A stretch of 64,000 nucleotides of DNA from Chitinophaga polysaccharea (GTDB lineage: Bacteria > Bacteroidota > Bacteroidia > Chitinophagales > Chitinophagaceae): NCBI RefSeq assembly GCF_007829335.1, contig NZ_VIWO01000008.1, positions 281,644 through 345,643 on the forward strand. Direction: 5' to 3'. The translations under genes were made by a program, and so were the position numbers. Each line of letters opens with the position of its first letter. The first letter of the stretch is position 1. Shown here in pieces: positions 18,220 through 26,230 of the stretch. The notes beneath the pieces are model-generated. The model saw only the letters and a program-made list of their open reading frames with translations. It searched no databases and had not been told where the DNA came from.

Positions 18220-18980
18220 TATTACTGGTTGACGATAATGAAGAAATACTGTCCTTCATTGCCGATGACCTGGAAGATAAATATAAAATAGCCACGGCCC
18301 TGAACGGTGCCGCTGCCCTGGAACTATTACAGGAGCAACCGGTACAGCTGGTGATCAGCGATGTAATGATGCCGGTAATAGATGGTTTTGAATTGTGCCG
18401 TATTATTAAATCGCGGGTAGAGTCGAGCCATATCCCCGTGATACTGCTCACCGCCCGCAACACCATGCAGTCAAAGATAGAAGGACTGGAGCTGGGCGCC
18501 GATGCGTATATTGAAAAACCTTTTTCACCGGAATTTCTACAGGCACAAATAGCCAGTTTGCTGAGCAACCGGCATAAAATAAAAGCCTACTATGCCAGCA
18601 CGCCACTGGTACACCTGAGAAGCATGGCGTACAACAACGCCGACGAGCAATTCCTGGAGAAGCTGAACGACCAGATTAATCAACATCTCACCGATAGCCA
18701 CCTCGATGTGGAACAACTGGCCGACCTGATGAATATGAGCCGCCCTACCTTTTATCGAAAAATAAAAGCTATTTCAGATCTCACCCCGCATGAGCTGATT
18801 AATATTGCGAGGCTCAAAAAGGCGGCGTCATTATTATCTACCGGCGCCTATAAAATCAACGAAGTAGCGGAGCTGTGCGGCTTTGCATCGGTGACAAATT
18901 TTGGTAAGAATTTTCAAAAACAATTCGGGATACTACCTTCCCGCTATGTAGCACAAATACTATCAGAAAAAGGACAGTAG
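18201..18980 (+). CDS. Response regulator with AraC-type output domain
   Basis: A 259-residue two-domain regulator. The receiver domain (residues 5-115) has the acidic pair Asp11-Asp12, phospho-acceptor Asp54 (VISDVMMPVIDG) and Lys in EKPFSP. The AraC helix-turn-helix lies at about 155-255 (LDVEQLADLMNMSRPTFYRK and ending VTNFGKNFQKQFGILPSRY). Its ATG is 19 bases inside the kinase gene in another frame, so the two are translationally coupled. It probably activates the divergent GH43-GH2-GH127-susCD operon. Confidence 0.92.
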   Translation: MENKPLILLVDDNEEILSFIADDLEDKYKIATALNGAAALELLQEQPVQLVISDVMMPVIDGFELCRIIKSRVESSHIPVILLTARNTMQSKIEGLELGADAYIEKPFSPEFLQAQIASLLSNRHKIKAYYASTPLVHLRSMAYNNADEQFLEKLNDQINQHLTDSHLDVEQLADLMNMSRPTFYRKIKAISDLTPHELINIARLKKAASLLSTGAYKINEVAELCGFASVTNFGKNFQKQFGILPSRYVAQILSEKGQ

Positions 18981-18983
18981 CGA

Positions 18984-19003
18984 AATTTTTTCGCGAAAAA
19001 ATT
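18984..19003. promoter_or_regulatory. 20-bp perfect palindrome upstream of toxin-antitoxin pair
   Basis: AATTTTTTCGCGAAAAAATT is a perfect palindrome that starts 3 bases after the response regulator stop codon and ends 3 bases before a TACTTTTG -7 motif (19007-19014). It may be the operator for autoregulation by the downstream XRE-type protein, or a weak terminator of the kinase operon; its stem has only four G-C pairs. Confidence 0.45.
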
Positions 19004-19006
19004 CAG

Positions 19007-19014
19007 TACTTTTG
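19007..19014 (+). promoter_or_regulatory. Candidate -7 promoter element for toxin-antitoxin operon
   Basis: TACTTTTG fits the Bacteroidota -7 consensus TAnnTTTG. A start about 7 bases later would give a leader of roughly 90 bases containing a small gctgca/tgcagc hairpin (19021-19045) before the ATG at 19109. No clear -33 TTTG is seen because that place is taken by the palindrome. Confidence 0.4.
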
Positions 19015-19108
19015 CTGAAAGCTGCATCTGTAAACCTATTGCAGCGATTTCCATTCCCATAAAATCAAATTGTTACCTGATTTATCAACAGTTAACCTTT
19101 CGATTTTT

Positions 19109-19657
19109 ATGGAGATTAAACCTATCTTTATTCCCATCACTCATGGTAATTCCGATGGATTGTATTCGATGCATTATTTAAACTCATCCTGTAGTGAGTA
19201 TAACTGCACCATGAATTTTTGGCGAAACAGATATTCATTATCTGCCTTTTTTGAGCACAATATCGCTGATCTTGAAAGCGGTTTTTGGGGAAACATCAGT
19301 ATTAAAGATGCCGTTGATACCACTATTGATGAGGCGGATGTATTTGAAACAACGCTTGTCCGCTATTGCAATGACAGAACACGTAACCTGGAGTATATCT
19401 TTCAACCATTGTTTAACAGTGAGTACCGTCTAATTTCGCTTCAAAAAAGCAAAGCGAAATTACGGAGAAGTTGGCTGAGATTATATGCATTACGATTGGA
19501 CAGGAATTGTTTCATTATTACCGGTGGCAGTATCAAGTTGACGCACAATATGGATGCCTCACATCTGCAAAAAGAGCTAGTAAAACTGGAAACCACGAAA
19601 ACATTCCTGCAATCGAAAAATATTTTATTTCCTGAAGATTTAAATCCAATGTCATGA
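19109..19657 (+). CDS. Probable toxin of a RelE/HigB-like toxin-antitoxin pair
   Basis: A 182-residue protein with no signal peptide. The C-terminal part has the look of small RelE/HigB-fold proteins of Bacteroidota: SWLRLYALRLDRNCFIITGG, then a loop with SIKLTHNM and a helix HLQKELVKLETTKTFLQSK. The first 90 residues are unfamiliar. Its stop codon overlaps the start of an XRE-type gene (ATGA), the toxin-first order of higBA modules. The start was moved from the TTG at 19070 to the ATG at 19109 (MEIKPIFIPITHG). Assignment rests on layout and a weak family resemblance. Confidence 0.6.
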   Translation: MEIKPIFIPITHGNSDGLYSMHYLNSSCSEYNCTMNFWRNRYSLSAFFEHNIADLESGFWGNISIKDAVDTTIDEADVFETTLVRYCNDRTRNLEYIFQPLFNSEYRLISLQKSKAKLRRSWLRLYALRLDRNCFIITGGSIKLTHNMDASHLQKELVKLETTKTFLQSKNILFPEDLNPMS

Positions 19658-20013
19658 ACGAATTAAGAAAAAAACTAAATGAACTAACTGCTGGTGATGA
19701 TGGCAAAGAATCCGTGGAGTTCTTTGCCCGGGTAGCCTTCCGGGAAGCCAATAAAGACTGGCTGGTAAAATCTGGAGACATCATCATGACGGTTATCGCC
19801 GTGATGTCGAAGTTAAAACTTACACCGGCTGACATGGCAAAACGGATGAATATCTCTGAAGAGGAAATGTATAAAATACTCCGGGGCGATGAAAACATGA
19901 CCCTGCAAACAATTGTGCGCATGGAGAAAGTATTTGGCATCGACCTTATCAAAGTGGTCAAATCTTCGGTCGCAGTTAAAGCCGTTGAAAGGAAGCATTT
20001 CCAGCTCTCCTGA
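19654..20013 (+). CDS. XRE-type helix-turn-helix protein (probable antitoxin)
   Basis: A 119-residue protein with a C-terminal helix-turn-helix (residues about 53-93: KLTPADMAKRMNISEEEMYK and DENMTLQTIVRMEKVFG) that resembles HigA/XRE antitoxins. The N-terminal 50 residues are charged and probably bind the partner. It overlaps the preceding gene by 4 bases, so the two are co-translated. It would repress its own operon, possibly at the 20-bp palindrome at 18984. Confidence 0.75.
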   Translation: MNELRKKLNELTAGDDGKESVEFFARVAFREANKDWLVKSGDIIMTVIAVMSKLKLTPADMAKRMNISEEEMYKILRGDENMTLQTIVRMEKVFGIDLIKVVKSSVAVKAVERKHFQLS

Positions 20014-20225
20014 TGACCGCAGAAGCCCGCCCGTAAAACATATACCCTATCGTTTTTCTACCACTGTTACCGTTTGTTACCAAAACTTTGTCTTGATTCC
20101 CCGCAGGAAAAACGATATATTAGCAATCATTCAAAGATCCGGAAACTGGCATCTGACACATATGTGCGCTGATTTTTCATCGCCATAAACGTACAACACA
20201 CGAACCTTAAATCGATTTTTACTGT

Positions 20226-22472
20226 ATGCATCTACCATCATTGATCATTGACCTGGCATTAATTTTAGGAGCGGCGGGAGTTATTACTTTATTATTCAGA
20301 AGGCTGAAACAGCCGATGGTGCTAGGGTATATTATCGCGGGATTCATTGTAGGTCCGAACTTTCATTTATTTCCTACCATCGGGGATGCGGCGGGAATAA
20401 AAACCTGGTCGGAGATAGGCGTTATTTTCCTCCTGTTTTCCCTGGGGCTGGAATTCAGTTTCAAAAAGCTGATGCGGGTAGGAGGCACCGCCACCATCAC
20501 CGCATTTGTAGAAATAGCCTGTATTACCGTGGCCGGATATTTTACCGGTCAACTCATGGGCTGGGGATTTATGGACAGCCTTTTCCTGGGAGGATTGCTG
20601 GCCAGTTCTTCTACTACCATCATTATACGTGCTTTTGAAGAATTGGGTATCAAGAAAAAATCCTTTACCAAAATCGTATTCGGCGTACTGGTAATAGAAG
20701 ACATTGTGGTGATCCTCATGATGGTATTACTGTCTACTATGGCGGTAAGCCGCCAGTTTGAAGGCACCGAAATGCTTTTTACCATCGGTAAGCTCATGTT
20801 TTTCCTGGCCATCTGGTTCCTGGCAGGTATCTTCCTGTTGCCTACCTTCCTGAAAAAGATGGAGCGCCATATGAATGGCGAAACATTATTAATACTCAGC
20901 ATTGCACTTTGCCTTGGCATGGTAATCCTGGCCACCAAAGTGGGATTTTCAGCAGAATTGGGCGCATTTATCATGGGTTCTATCATTGCCGAAACCACGT
21001 CGTCCGAAAAAGTTGAACACCTGATACAGCCAGTAAAGGATTTATTTGGCGCTATCTTTTTTGTATCGGTAGGGATGCTCATCAACCCGGAAATGATCGT
21101 GGAATACCGGTGGCCGGTGCTATGGATCACGTTATTAACATTAAGCGGGAAGTTCCTGAGTACTACACTGGGCGCCCTCTTATCCGGCCAGCCACTGAAA
21201 CAGGCGGTGCAGGTGGGTATGAGCATGGCACAGGTGGGAGAATTTGCCTTTATCATTGCCACGCTGGGGCTAAGCCTCGGCGTAACCAGCGAGTTCCTGT
21301 TCCCCGTAGCCGTGGGCGTTTCAGCGGTTACTACCTTTACCACCCCTTATATGATTAAGTTTTCCCTGCCGCTATACAACTGGCTGGAAAAGATCATCCC
21401 CTCCCGCTGGCTGGATGCGCTGAACCGGTATAGCGCCAGTTCACAAACCTTACAGGCCGAAAGCGACTGGCGGATCGTATTACGCAGCTATGTAAGGGTG
21501 ATTGTGCTCAACAGTGTGATTATGCTGGCTATTATCCTGCTCAACACTTATTACATTGGCCCATTTGTGCTGAAGTACCTGCACAATACTTTCTGGGCGC
21601 GGCTGGTATGCGTGATCATTGGCATTGCCATGATGTCGCCTTTTATCTGGGCACTGATGGTGCAAAAAATATCCAGTATCTCTTACAAGGCGCTGTGGCT
21701 CGACTCTAAATATAACCATGGCCCATTAGTAGTGGTGGAAGTGGTACGTAATACTGTGGCCGTATTGCTCGTGGGCTTCCTGGTAAATCAATATTTCCCG
21801 TTCTGGCAGGCACTCTTAGGCACAGGTATGGTACTGGCCTGCGTGCTGCTGGTGCTACGCTCCCAATTGCAGAAATATTATAGCCGTATAGAAAAACGTT
21901 TCCTCGCTAACCTCAACGCCCGGGAAGATGCAGATGCTGCCGCTAAAAAAAAGGCCGCCGCCGACCTGCTGCCCTGGGATGCCCAGGTATCAGAAATTGA
22001 AATCGATCCCTGGTCGGAGTTGGTAGACAAACCATTGATAGAACTGGAACTGCGGGAAAAATATGGCATCAATGTAGGCGCCATCAAAAGAGGAAATGTT
22101 ACTATTTACGCACCTACCCGTGACGAGAAACTTTATCCACATGATGTGATTACCGCCATTGGCACAGAAGCCCAGCTGGAAGAATTTAACCGGGTGGTAA
22201 CTTCCCTTAACATAGAAAGAAGCGATGATGTAGCTGATGAAAATATCGGTTTAACCAGCCTCGTGGTGGATGAACACAACGGTCTGAAAGGCCAGACTAT
22301 CCGCAATTCCGGCATCCGGGAAAAAACGAAAGCCCTGGTGGTAGGCATTGCCCGTGGTGGGGAAAAGATCCTGAACCCGGCCTCTGAAACCGTATTTGAA
22401 TGGGAAGATGTAGTGTGGCTGGTAGGCAACCGAAAAAAAATCCTGGAGTTTTCCAGGAGTAAGGATAAATGA
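20226..22472 (+). CDS. KefB-type monovalent cation:proton antiporter
   Basis: A 748-residue CPA2-family antiporter of the inner membrane. The N-terminal 380 residues form the transport domain (LKQPMVLGYIIAGFIVGPNF, then FLLFSLGLEFSFKKL and VIEDIVVILMMVLLS with the conserved Asp). A further hydrophobic stretch follows (about 415-550). The C-terminus carries two RCK_C/TrkA-C-like domains (about 590-660 and 670-745). There is no full RCK_N nucleotide-binding domain. It would exchange K+ or Na+ for protons. Single gene; it converges with acnA across a shared terminator. Confidence 0.9.
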   Translation: MHLPSLIIDLALILGAAGVITLLFRRLKQPMVLGYIIAGFIVGPNFHLFPTIGDAAGIKTWSEIGVIFLLFSLGLEFSFKKLMRVGGTATITAFVEIACITVAGYFTGQLMGWGFMDSLFLGGLLASSSTTIIIRAFEELGIKKKSFTKIVFGVLVIEDIVVILMMVLLSTMAVSRQFEGTEMLFTIGKLMFFLAIWFLAGIFLLPTFLKKMERHMNGETLLILSIALCLGMVILATKVGFSAELGAFIMGSIIAETTSSEKVEHLIQPVKDLFGAIFFVSVGMLINPEMIVEYRWPVLWITLLTLSGKFLSTTLGALLSGQPLKQAVQVGMSMAQVGEFAFIIATLGLSLGVTSEFLFPVAVGVSAVTTFTTPYMIKFSLPLYNWLEKIIPSRWLDALNRYSASSQTLQAESDWRIVLRSYVRVIVLNSVIMLAIILLNTYYIGPFVLKYLHNTFWARLVCVIIGIAMMSPFIWALMVQKISSISYKALWLDSKYNHGPLVVVEVVRNTVAVLLVGFLVNQYFPFWQALLGTGMVLACVLLVLRSQLQKYYSRIEKRFLANLNAREDADAAAKKKAAADLLPWDAQVSEIEIDPWSELVDKPLIELELREKYGINVGAIKRGNVTIYAPTRDEKLYPHDVITAIGTEAQLEEFNRVVTSLNIERSDDVADENIGLTSLVVDEHNGLKGQTIRNSGIREKTKALVVGIARGGEKILNPASETVFEWEDVVWLVGNRKKILEFSRSKDK

Positions 22473-22477
22473 TAACC

Positions 22478-22513
22478 ACAAAAAGTGACGGGTGAATGCC
22501 CATCACTTTTTGT
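22478..22513. terminator. Bidirectional terminator between antiporter and aconitase genes
   Basis: The arms acaaaaagtga (22478-22488) and tcactttttgt (22503-22513) are exact complements, with an inner ggg/ccc pair. T-runs follow the stem in both directions. It fills the gap between the two convergent stop codons. Confidence 0.8.
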
Positions 22514-25240
22514 TTATGCTTTTTGTAAAAACGCTCTTAACACATATTGGAGGATACCGCCATGGCGATAGTATTCGATTTCTATCGCTGAGTTCAATTT
22601 ACATTTTACTTTAAATGTAACCGGGTCGCCCGATGCCGGGGTAGCCGTTACCGTTAATTCTTCTCCCGGTGTAAGCCCATCAGTAATACCATGGATAGTA
22701 AACAATTCCGTACCGGACAATTGCAGCGTAGCTGCGTTTTCGTTCTCCAGGTATTGCAGCGGCAGCACCCCCATTCCTACGAGGTTGCTGCGGTGAATAC
22801 GTTCATAACTCTCTGCGATCACCGCTTTTACACCGAGCAGATTAGTTCCCTTGGCGGCCCAGTCGCGGGAAGAACCGCTACCATATTCCTTTCCAGCCAA
22901 TATAATAAGCGGTATTTTGTTGGCGGCGTATTGCATAGCTGCTTCATAAACAGGCAACACCGTTCCGGTAGGTATGATAGTGGTAAAGCCGCCTTCCTTC
23001 GGCGATAATTCGTTTTTAATACGCACGTTGGCAAAGGTGCCACGAATCATTACTTCATGGTTACCGCGCCGGGAACCGTAAGAATTAAACAAGCGCGGAT
23101 CAATACCCCGATCCAACAGGTATTTACCAGCGGGCGTATCTGATTTAAAAGAACCTGCAGGAGAAATGTGATCCGTAGTCACCGAATCACCCAGTTTCAA
23201 TAAAACGCGGGCGCCATTGATATCTTCCGGTGCAGCCGGTTGTGCCGGCAATCCATTAAAGAAAGGCGCTTCCCGGATATAGGTTGAGTCCTGGCTCCAG
23301 TGATAGTCCTTTCCCGAAGGCGCCAGCAACCCACGCCACTGCTCATCGCCATCAAAAATAACCCGGTATACATCTTCAAAATCTTCCCTTTTCACGGCGG
23401 CAGCTACAGCTTCATTAATTTCTTCCTGGGTAGGCCAGATATCCCGCAGGTATACCGGTTCCCCGTTAGGATCGTAGCCCAATGGAGCTGTCAGCATATC
23501 CACATCTACACGGCCGGCAATGGCGTAAGCCACTACCAGCAGAGGTGAGGCCAGAAAGTTCATCTTTACCTGCGGATGCACCCGGGCCTCAAAGTTCCGG
23601 TTGCCCGATAATACCGAAGCTACCACCAGGTTGCCTTTGTCTACCGCCTCTGCAATGTGTGGTGGCAACGGACCACTGTTACCTATACACGAAGTACAGC
23701 CATATCCAACAATATGAAAACGCAGCGCTTCCAGTTCGGCCAGCAAACCGGAACGCTTCAGGTATTCGGTTACCACTCTCGATCCCGGCGCCAGGCTGGT
23801 TTTTACCCAGGGTTTTACATACAATCCCCGGCTGATCGCTTTCCGTGCCACCAGGCCGGCACCTATCATTACGCTGGGATTGGACGTGTTGGTACAACTG
23901 GTAATAGCGGCAATTGTGATGGCGCCATCGCTTAATACGTATTCCTCGTTTTTCAGCTTAATACGTACCGACTTCAGGTAATCCAGTTCCACCGCCACCT
24001 CTTCTGTTTGCTTCTGTATCTCGTAGGTAAACGCGGTACCGGAGCCTCCTTCCGCCAACCAGGCCGTATCGCGGCGTTTGCCTTCCGGTGTATACATGCG
24101 TTTGAATTCTTTATTGAGCAACGTTTCAAACTCGTTGTGCAGATCCCGCACCAGGATACGGTCCTGCGGGCGCTTAGGCCCCGCTACGGCAGATTGTATC
24201 TGCCCAAGGTCCAGCTCCACGATATCAGAATAGGTGATCTGCTCATTGCCATACCGCCAGAGCATATTGTCTTTGCAGTAAGATTCCACCTGTGCAATCT
24301 CGGGCTCCGGGCGATTGGTACGCCGCATATATTGCAAGGTTTGCTGATCAATTGGAAAGTAGGTAACGGTACAGCCAAATTCGGGCGACATATTGGAGAT
24401 GGTAGCACGGTCGGGTACCGATAAGTGATCCAGGCCATCGCCAAATACTTCCACAAACTTATCCACCACACCATATTTACGCAATAGCTGGGTAATGGCT
24501 AATACCATGTCGGTAGCAGTTACGCCTTCGGTCAGGCGCCCGGTGAGCTTTAACCCGATTACCTGGGGACAGGAAAAATAAATGGGTTGACCCAATATAG
24601 CCGCTTCTGCTTCTATACCACCTACGCCCCAGCCCAATACGCCGATACCGTTTACCATGGGCGTATGAGAATCGGTACCCACCAGGGTGTCGGGAAACAG
24701 CCAGCCATCGCGGCTGATCACACCTTTGGCCAGGTACTCCAGGTTTACCTGGTGACAAATGCCCATGCCGGGAGGCACCACCGTAAAATTATCGAAAGCC
24801 TGTTGCGCCCATTTCAGCAGCTGATAACGTTCTTTATTACGCTCATATTCATAGGCCACATTTTTTGTATAGGAATAATCGGTACCGAAAAAATCTACTT
24901 GTACGGAGTGATCTACGACCAGGTCGACCGGGATAGCCGGGTTAATTTTGGCGCCGTCCTTTCCTTTGCGGATCACTTCCGCCCGGATAGAAGCGATGTC
25001 TACTACAGCGGCTACGCCGGTGAAGTCCTGCATCAGTACCCGTGCAGGTTTAAAGGGAATTTCCTTGTCGGTGCCTCCCGGCTCCCAATTCACCAGGGTG
25101 TCGAGATGCTCATCAGTGATAGCAAAGTTGTCGTGGTTCCTTAATACATTTTCCAATAGAATCCTGATAGAAAAAGGCAGACGGGAAATTTGCCGTCCTT
25201 CCTTTTCCAGTTTGCTGAGAGAAGCGATACTAGGCTGCAT
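22514..25240 (-). CDS. acnA: Aconitate hydratase AcnA
   Basis: A TCA-cycle aconitase of about 908 residues that interconverts citrate and isocitrate with a [4Fe-4S] cluster. Visible signatures are ARVLMQDFTGVAAVVD, LVVDHSVQVDFFG, AAITSCTNTSNPSVM (first cluster Cys), GYGCTSCIGNSGPLPP (other two), and the swivel domain with LLKLGDSVTTDHISPAGS and EYGSGSSRDWAAKG. The open frame extends upstream to a TTG at 25336, but that extension resembles no aconitase start; the ATG at 25240 (MQPSIASLSKLEKEG) fits better, though family members usually have some 15 more residues. Monocistronic and convergent with the antiporter gene. Confidence 0.95.
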   Translation of the reverse strand: MQPSIASLSKLEKEGRQISRLPFSIRILLENVLRNHDNFAITDEHLDTLVNWEPGGTDKEIPFKPARVLMQDFTGVAAVVDIASIRAEVIRKGKDGAKINPAIPVDLVVDHSVQVDFFGTDYSYTKNVAYEYERNKERYQLLKWAQQAFDNFTVVPPGMGICHQVNLEYLAKGVISRDGWLFPDTLVGTDSHTPMVNGIGVLGWGVGGIEAEAAILGQPIYFSCPQVIGLKLTGRLTEGVTATDMVLAITQLLRKYGVVDKFVEVFGDGLDHLSVPDRATISNMSPEFGCTVTYFPIDQQTLQYMRRTNRPEPEIAQVESYCKDNMLWRYGNEQITYSDIVELDLGQIQSAVAGPKRPQDRILVRDLHNEFETLLNKEFKRMYTPEGKRRDTAWLAEGGSGTAFTYEIQKQTEEVAVELDYLKSVRIKLKNEEYVLSDGAITIAAITSCTNTSNPSVMIGAGLVARKAISRGLYVKPWVKTSLAPGSRVVTEYLKRSGLLAELEALRFHIVGYGCTSCIGNSGPLPPHIAEAVDKGNLVVASVLSGNRNFEARVHPQVKMNFLASPLLVVAYAIAGRVDVDMLTAPLGYDPNGEPVYLRDIWPTQEEINEAVAAAVKREDFEDVYRVIFDGDEQWRGLLAPSGKDYHWSQDSTYIREAPFFNGLPAQPAAPEDINGARVLLKLGDSVTTDHISPAGSFKSDTPAGKYLLDRGIDPRLFNSYGSRRGNHEVMIRGTFANVRIKNELSPKEGGFTTIIPTGTVLPVYEAAMQYAANKIPLIILAGKEYGSGSSRDWAAKGTNLLGVKAVIAESYERIHRSNLVGMGVLPLQYLENENAATLQLSGTELFTIHGITDGLTPGEELTVTATPASGDPVTFKVKCKLNSAIEIEYYRHGGILQYVLRAFLQKA

Positions 25241-25461
25241 AGTGAGAAATTGTTTTATAGAAACAATACCGCTGGTAATTTGTTTATCAAAAATCACCGC
25301 GAAAGGCAGAAAGCTGTCGCACTGAAATACTGGCAACAGCGGGTAACATTACACTATAAATATACCTTATTATAAATGGTTTGTGATGGGTTCATCAGAA
25401 AATAACCCTGCTATCGCGATGCATGGCGGAAGCCTAGCTTTAATGATAAATACACCTCAAA

Positions 25462-26109
25462 ATGACCGTACAGCTAAAAGTACCCGCTACTTCCCGCCTT
25501 GTGCTGGAAGCCGCCATGCAGCTTTACACTTCGCCGCTGCAACAACAATATATGGCTGCTATCGACTTCAGTGAAACCAGTCGTATTTTTTACGAGCTGC
25601 AACGCAGCTTTCCACAGATCATAGACACCATTTGCCTGCGTAAACAAAGTATACGGGAGCTATTGAAAACACAGCTGACTGCCATTTCCATGCCGCAAGT
25701 CGTTATCCTGGGCGCCGGGCTGGACCCATTATCTTTATATCTCCTGGAAAATTACCGGGAAAATATCAGCCGCATTATAGAAGTAGATAATGGGTATATA
25801 GAAGAAAAACAACACATCTATCATCACCTTATTCCTGTGGAGGCGCAAATACAATTTGTCAAATGCGATGTTACCGATACAGCGCTGCTATGGAGCAAAC
25901 TCCTGGAAAAGGGATACCAGGAAAACATTCCCACTATTATTATTTTTGAAGGCGTGATACATTACATCAGTAATGAAGCATTTATCCAGACCATGCAGCT
26001 GTTTAAAACAGCGGATCACCGCAATCATGTGATGCTGGATTATTCGGTATCGGAAGAAAACCTCGTCCCCTCCTTCCTGCCCACGTTCTGCCCGGCGAAG
26101 GAATTATAG
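25462..26109 (+). CDS. Short class I SAM-dependent methyltransferase
   Basis: A 215-residue methyltransferase of the leucine carboxyl methyltransferase/TIGR00027-like group. The SAM-binding glycine loop is VVILGAGLDPLSLYLL, with the acidic residue after strand 2 in IIEVDNGYIEEKQ. The related gene at 43504 gives 285 residues; this one stops some 60-70 residues earlier, losing the C-terminal strands. Another frame continues past the stop as VLPGEGIIEMLSFAI before a TGA, so a frameshift or truncation is possible. The palindromic repeat starts 30 bases after the stop. Substrate unknown. Confidence 0.75.
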   Translation: MTVQLKVPATSRLVLEAAMQLYTSPLQQQYMAAIDFSETSRIFYELQRSFPQIIDTICLRKQSIRELLKTQLTAISMPQVVILGAGLDPLSLYLLENYRENISRIIEVDNGYIEEKQHIYHHLIPVEAQIQFVKCDVTDTALLWSKLLEKGYQENIPTIIIFEGVIHYISNEAFIQTMQLFKTADHRNHVMLDYSVSEENLVPSFLPTFCPAKEL

Positions 26110-26138
26110 AGATGTTGAGTTTTGCCATTTGAGCAGAA

Positions 26139-26230
26139 AGCATAAAGCATAAAGCTATTATGGAGAATGATTTTAGCGAATATTTAAAATCGCGCTGGGC
26201 CTTCTCCATAATAGCTTTATGCTTTATGCT
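26139..26230. repeat. Palindromic repeat, copy 2 (29-bp perfect arms)
   Basis: The left arm 26139-26167 and right arm 26202-26230 are exact reverse complements, with a 34-nt centre. The arms carry two ATAAAGC 7-mers followed by TATTATGGAGAA; the centre includes TTAGCGAATATTTAAAATCGC, which matches the centre of copy 1 (minus strand) except at four positions. It lies between convergent genes and contains the last codons and the stop codon of the MBL-fold gene. Confidence 0.85.

Noticed and set aside
20549..21343. 264-residue open frame on the minus strand
   Set aside because: Antisense to the KefB-like antiporter; its Met/Ser/Asn-rich composition is what the reverse of membrane-span codons gives.
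25241..25336. N-terminal extension of aconitase to a TTG
   Set aside because: The added 32 residues do not resemble any aconitase N-terminus and there is an ATG at 25240.
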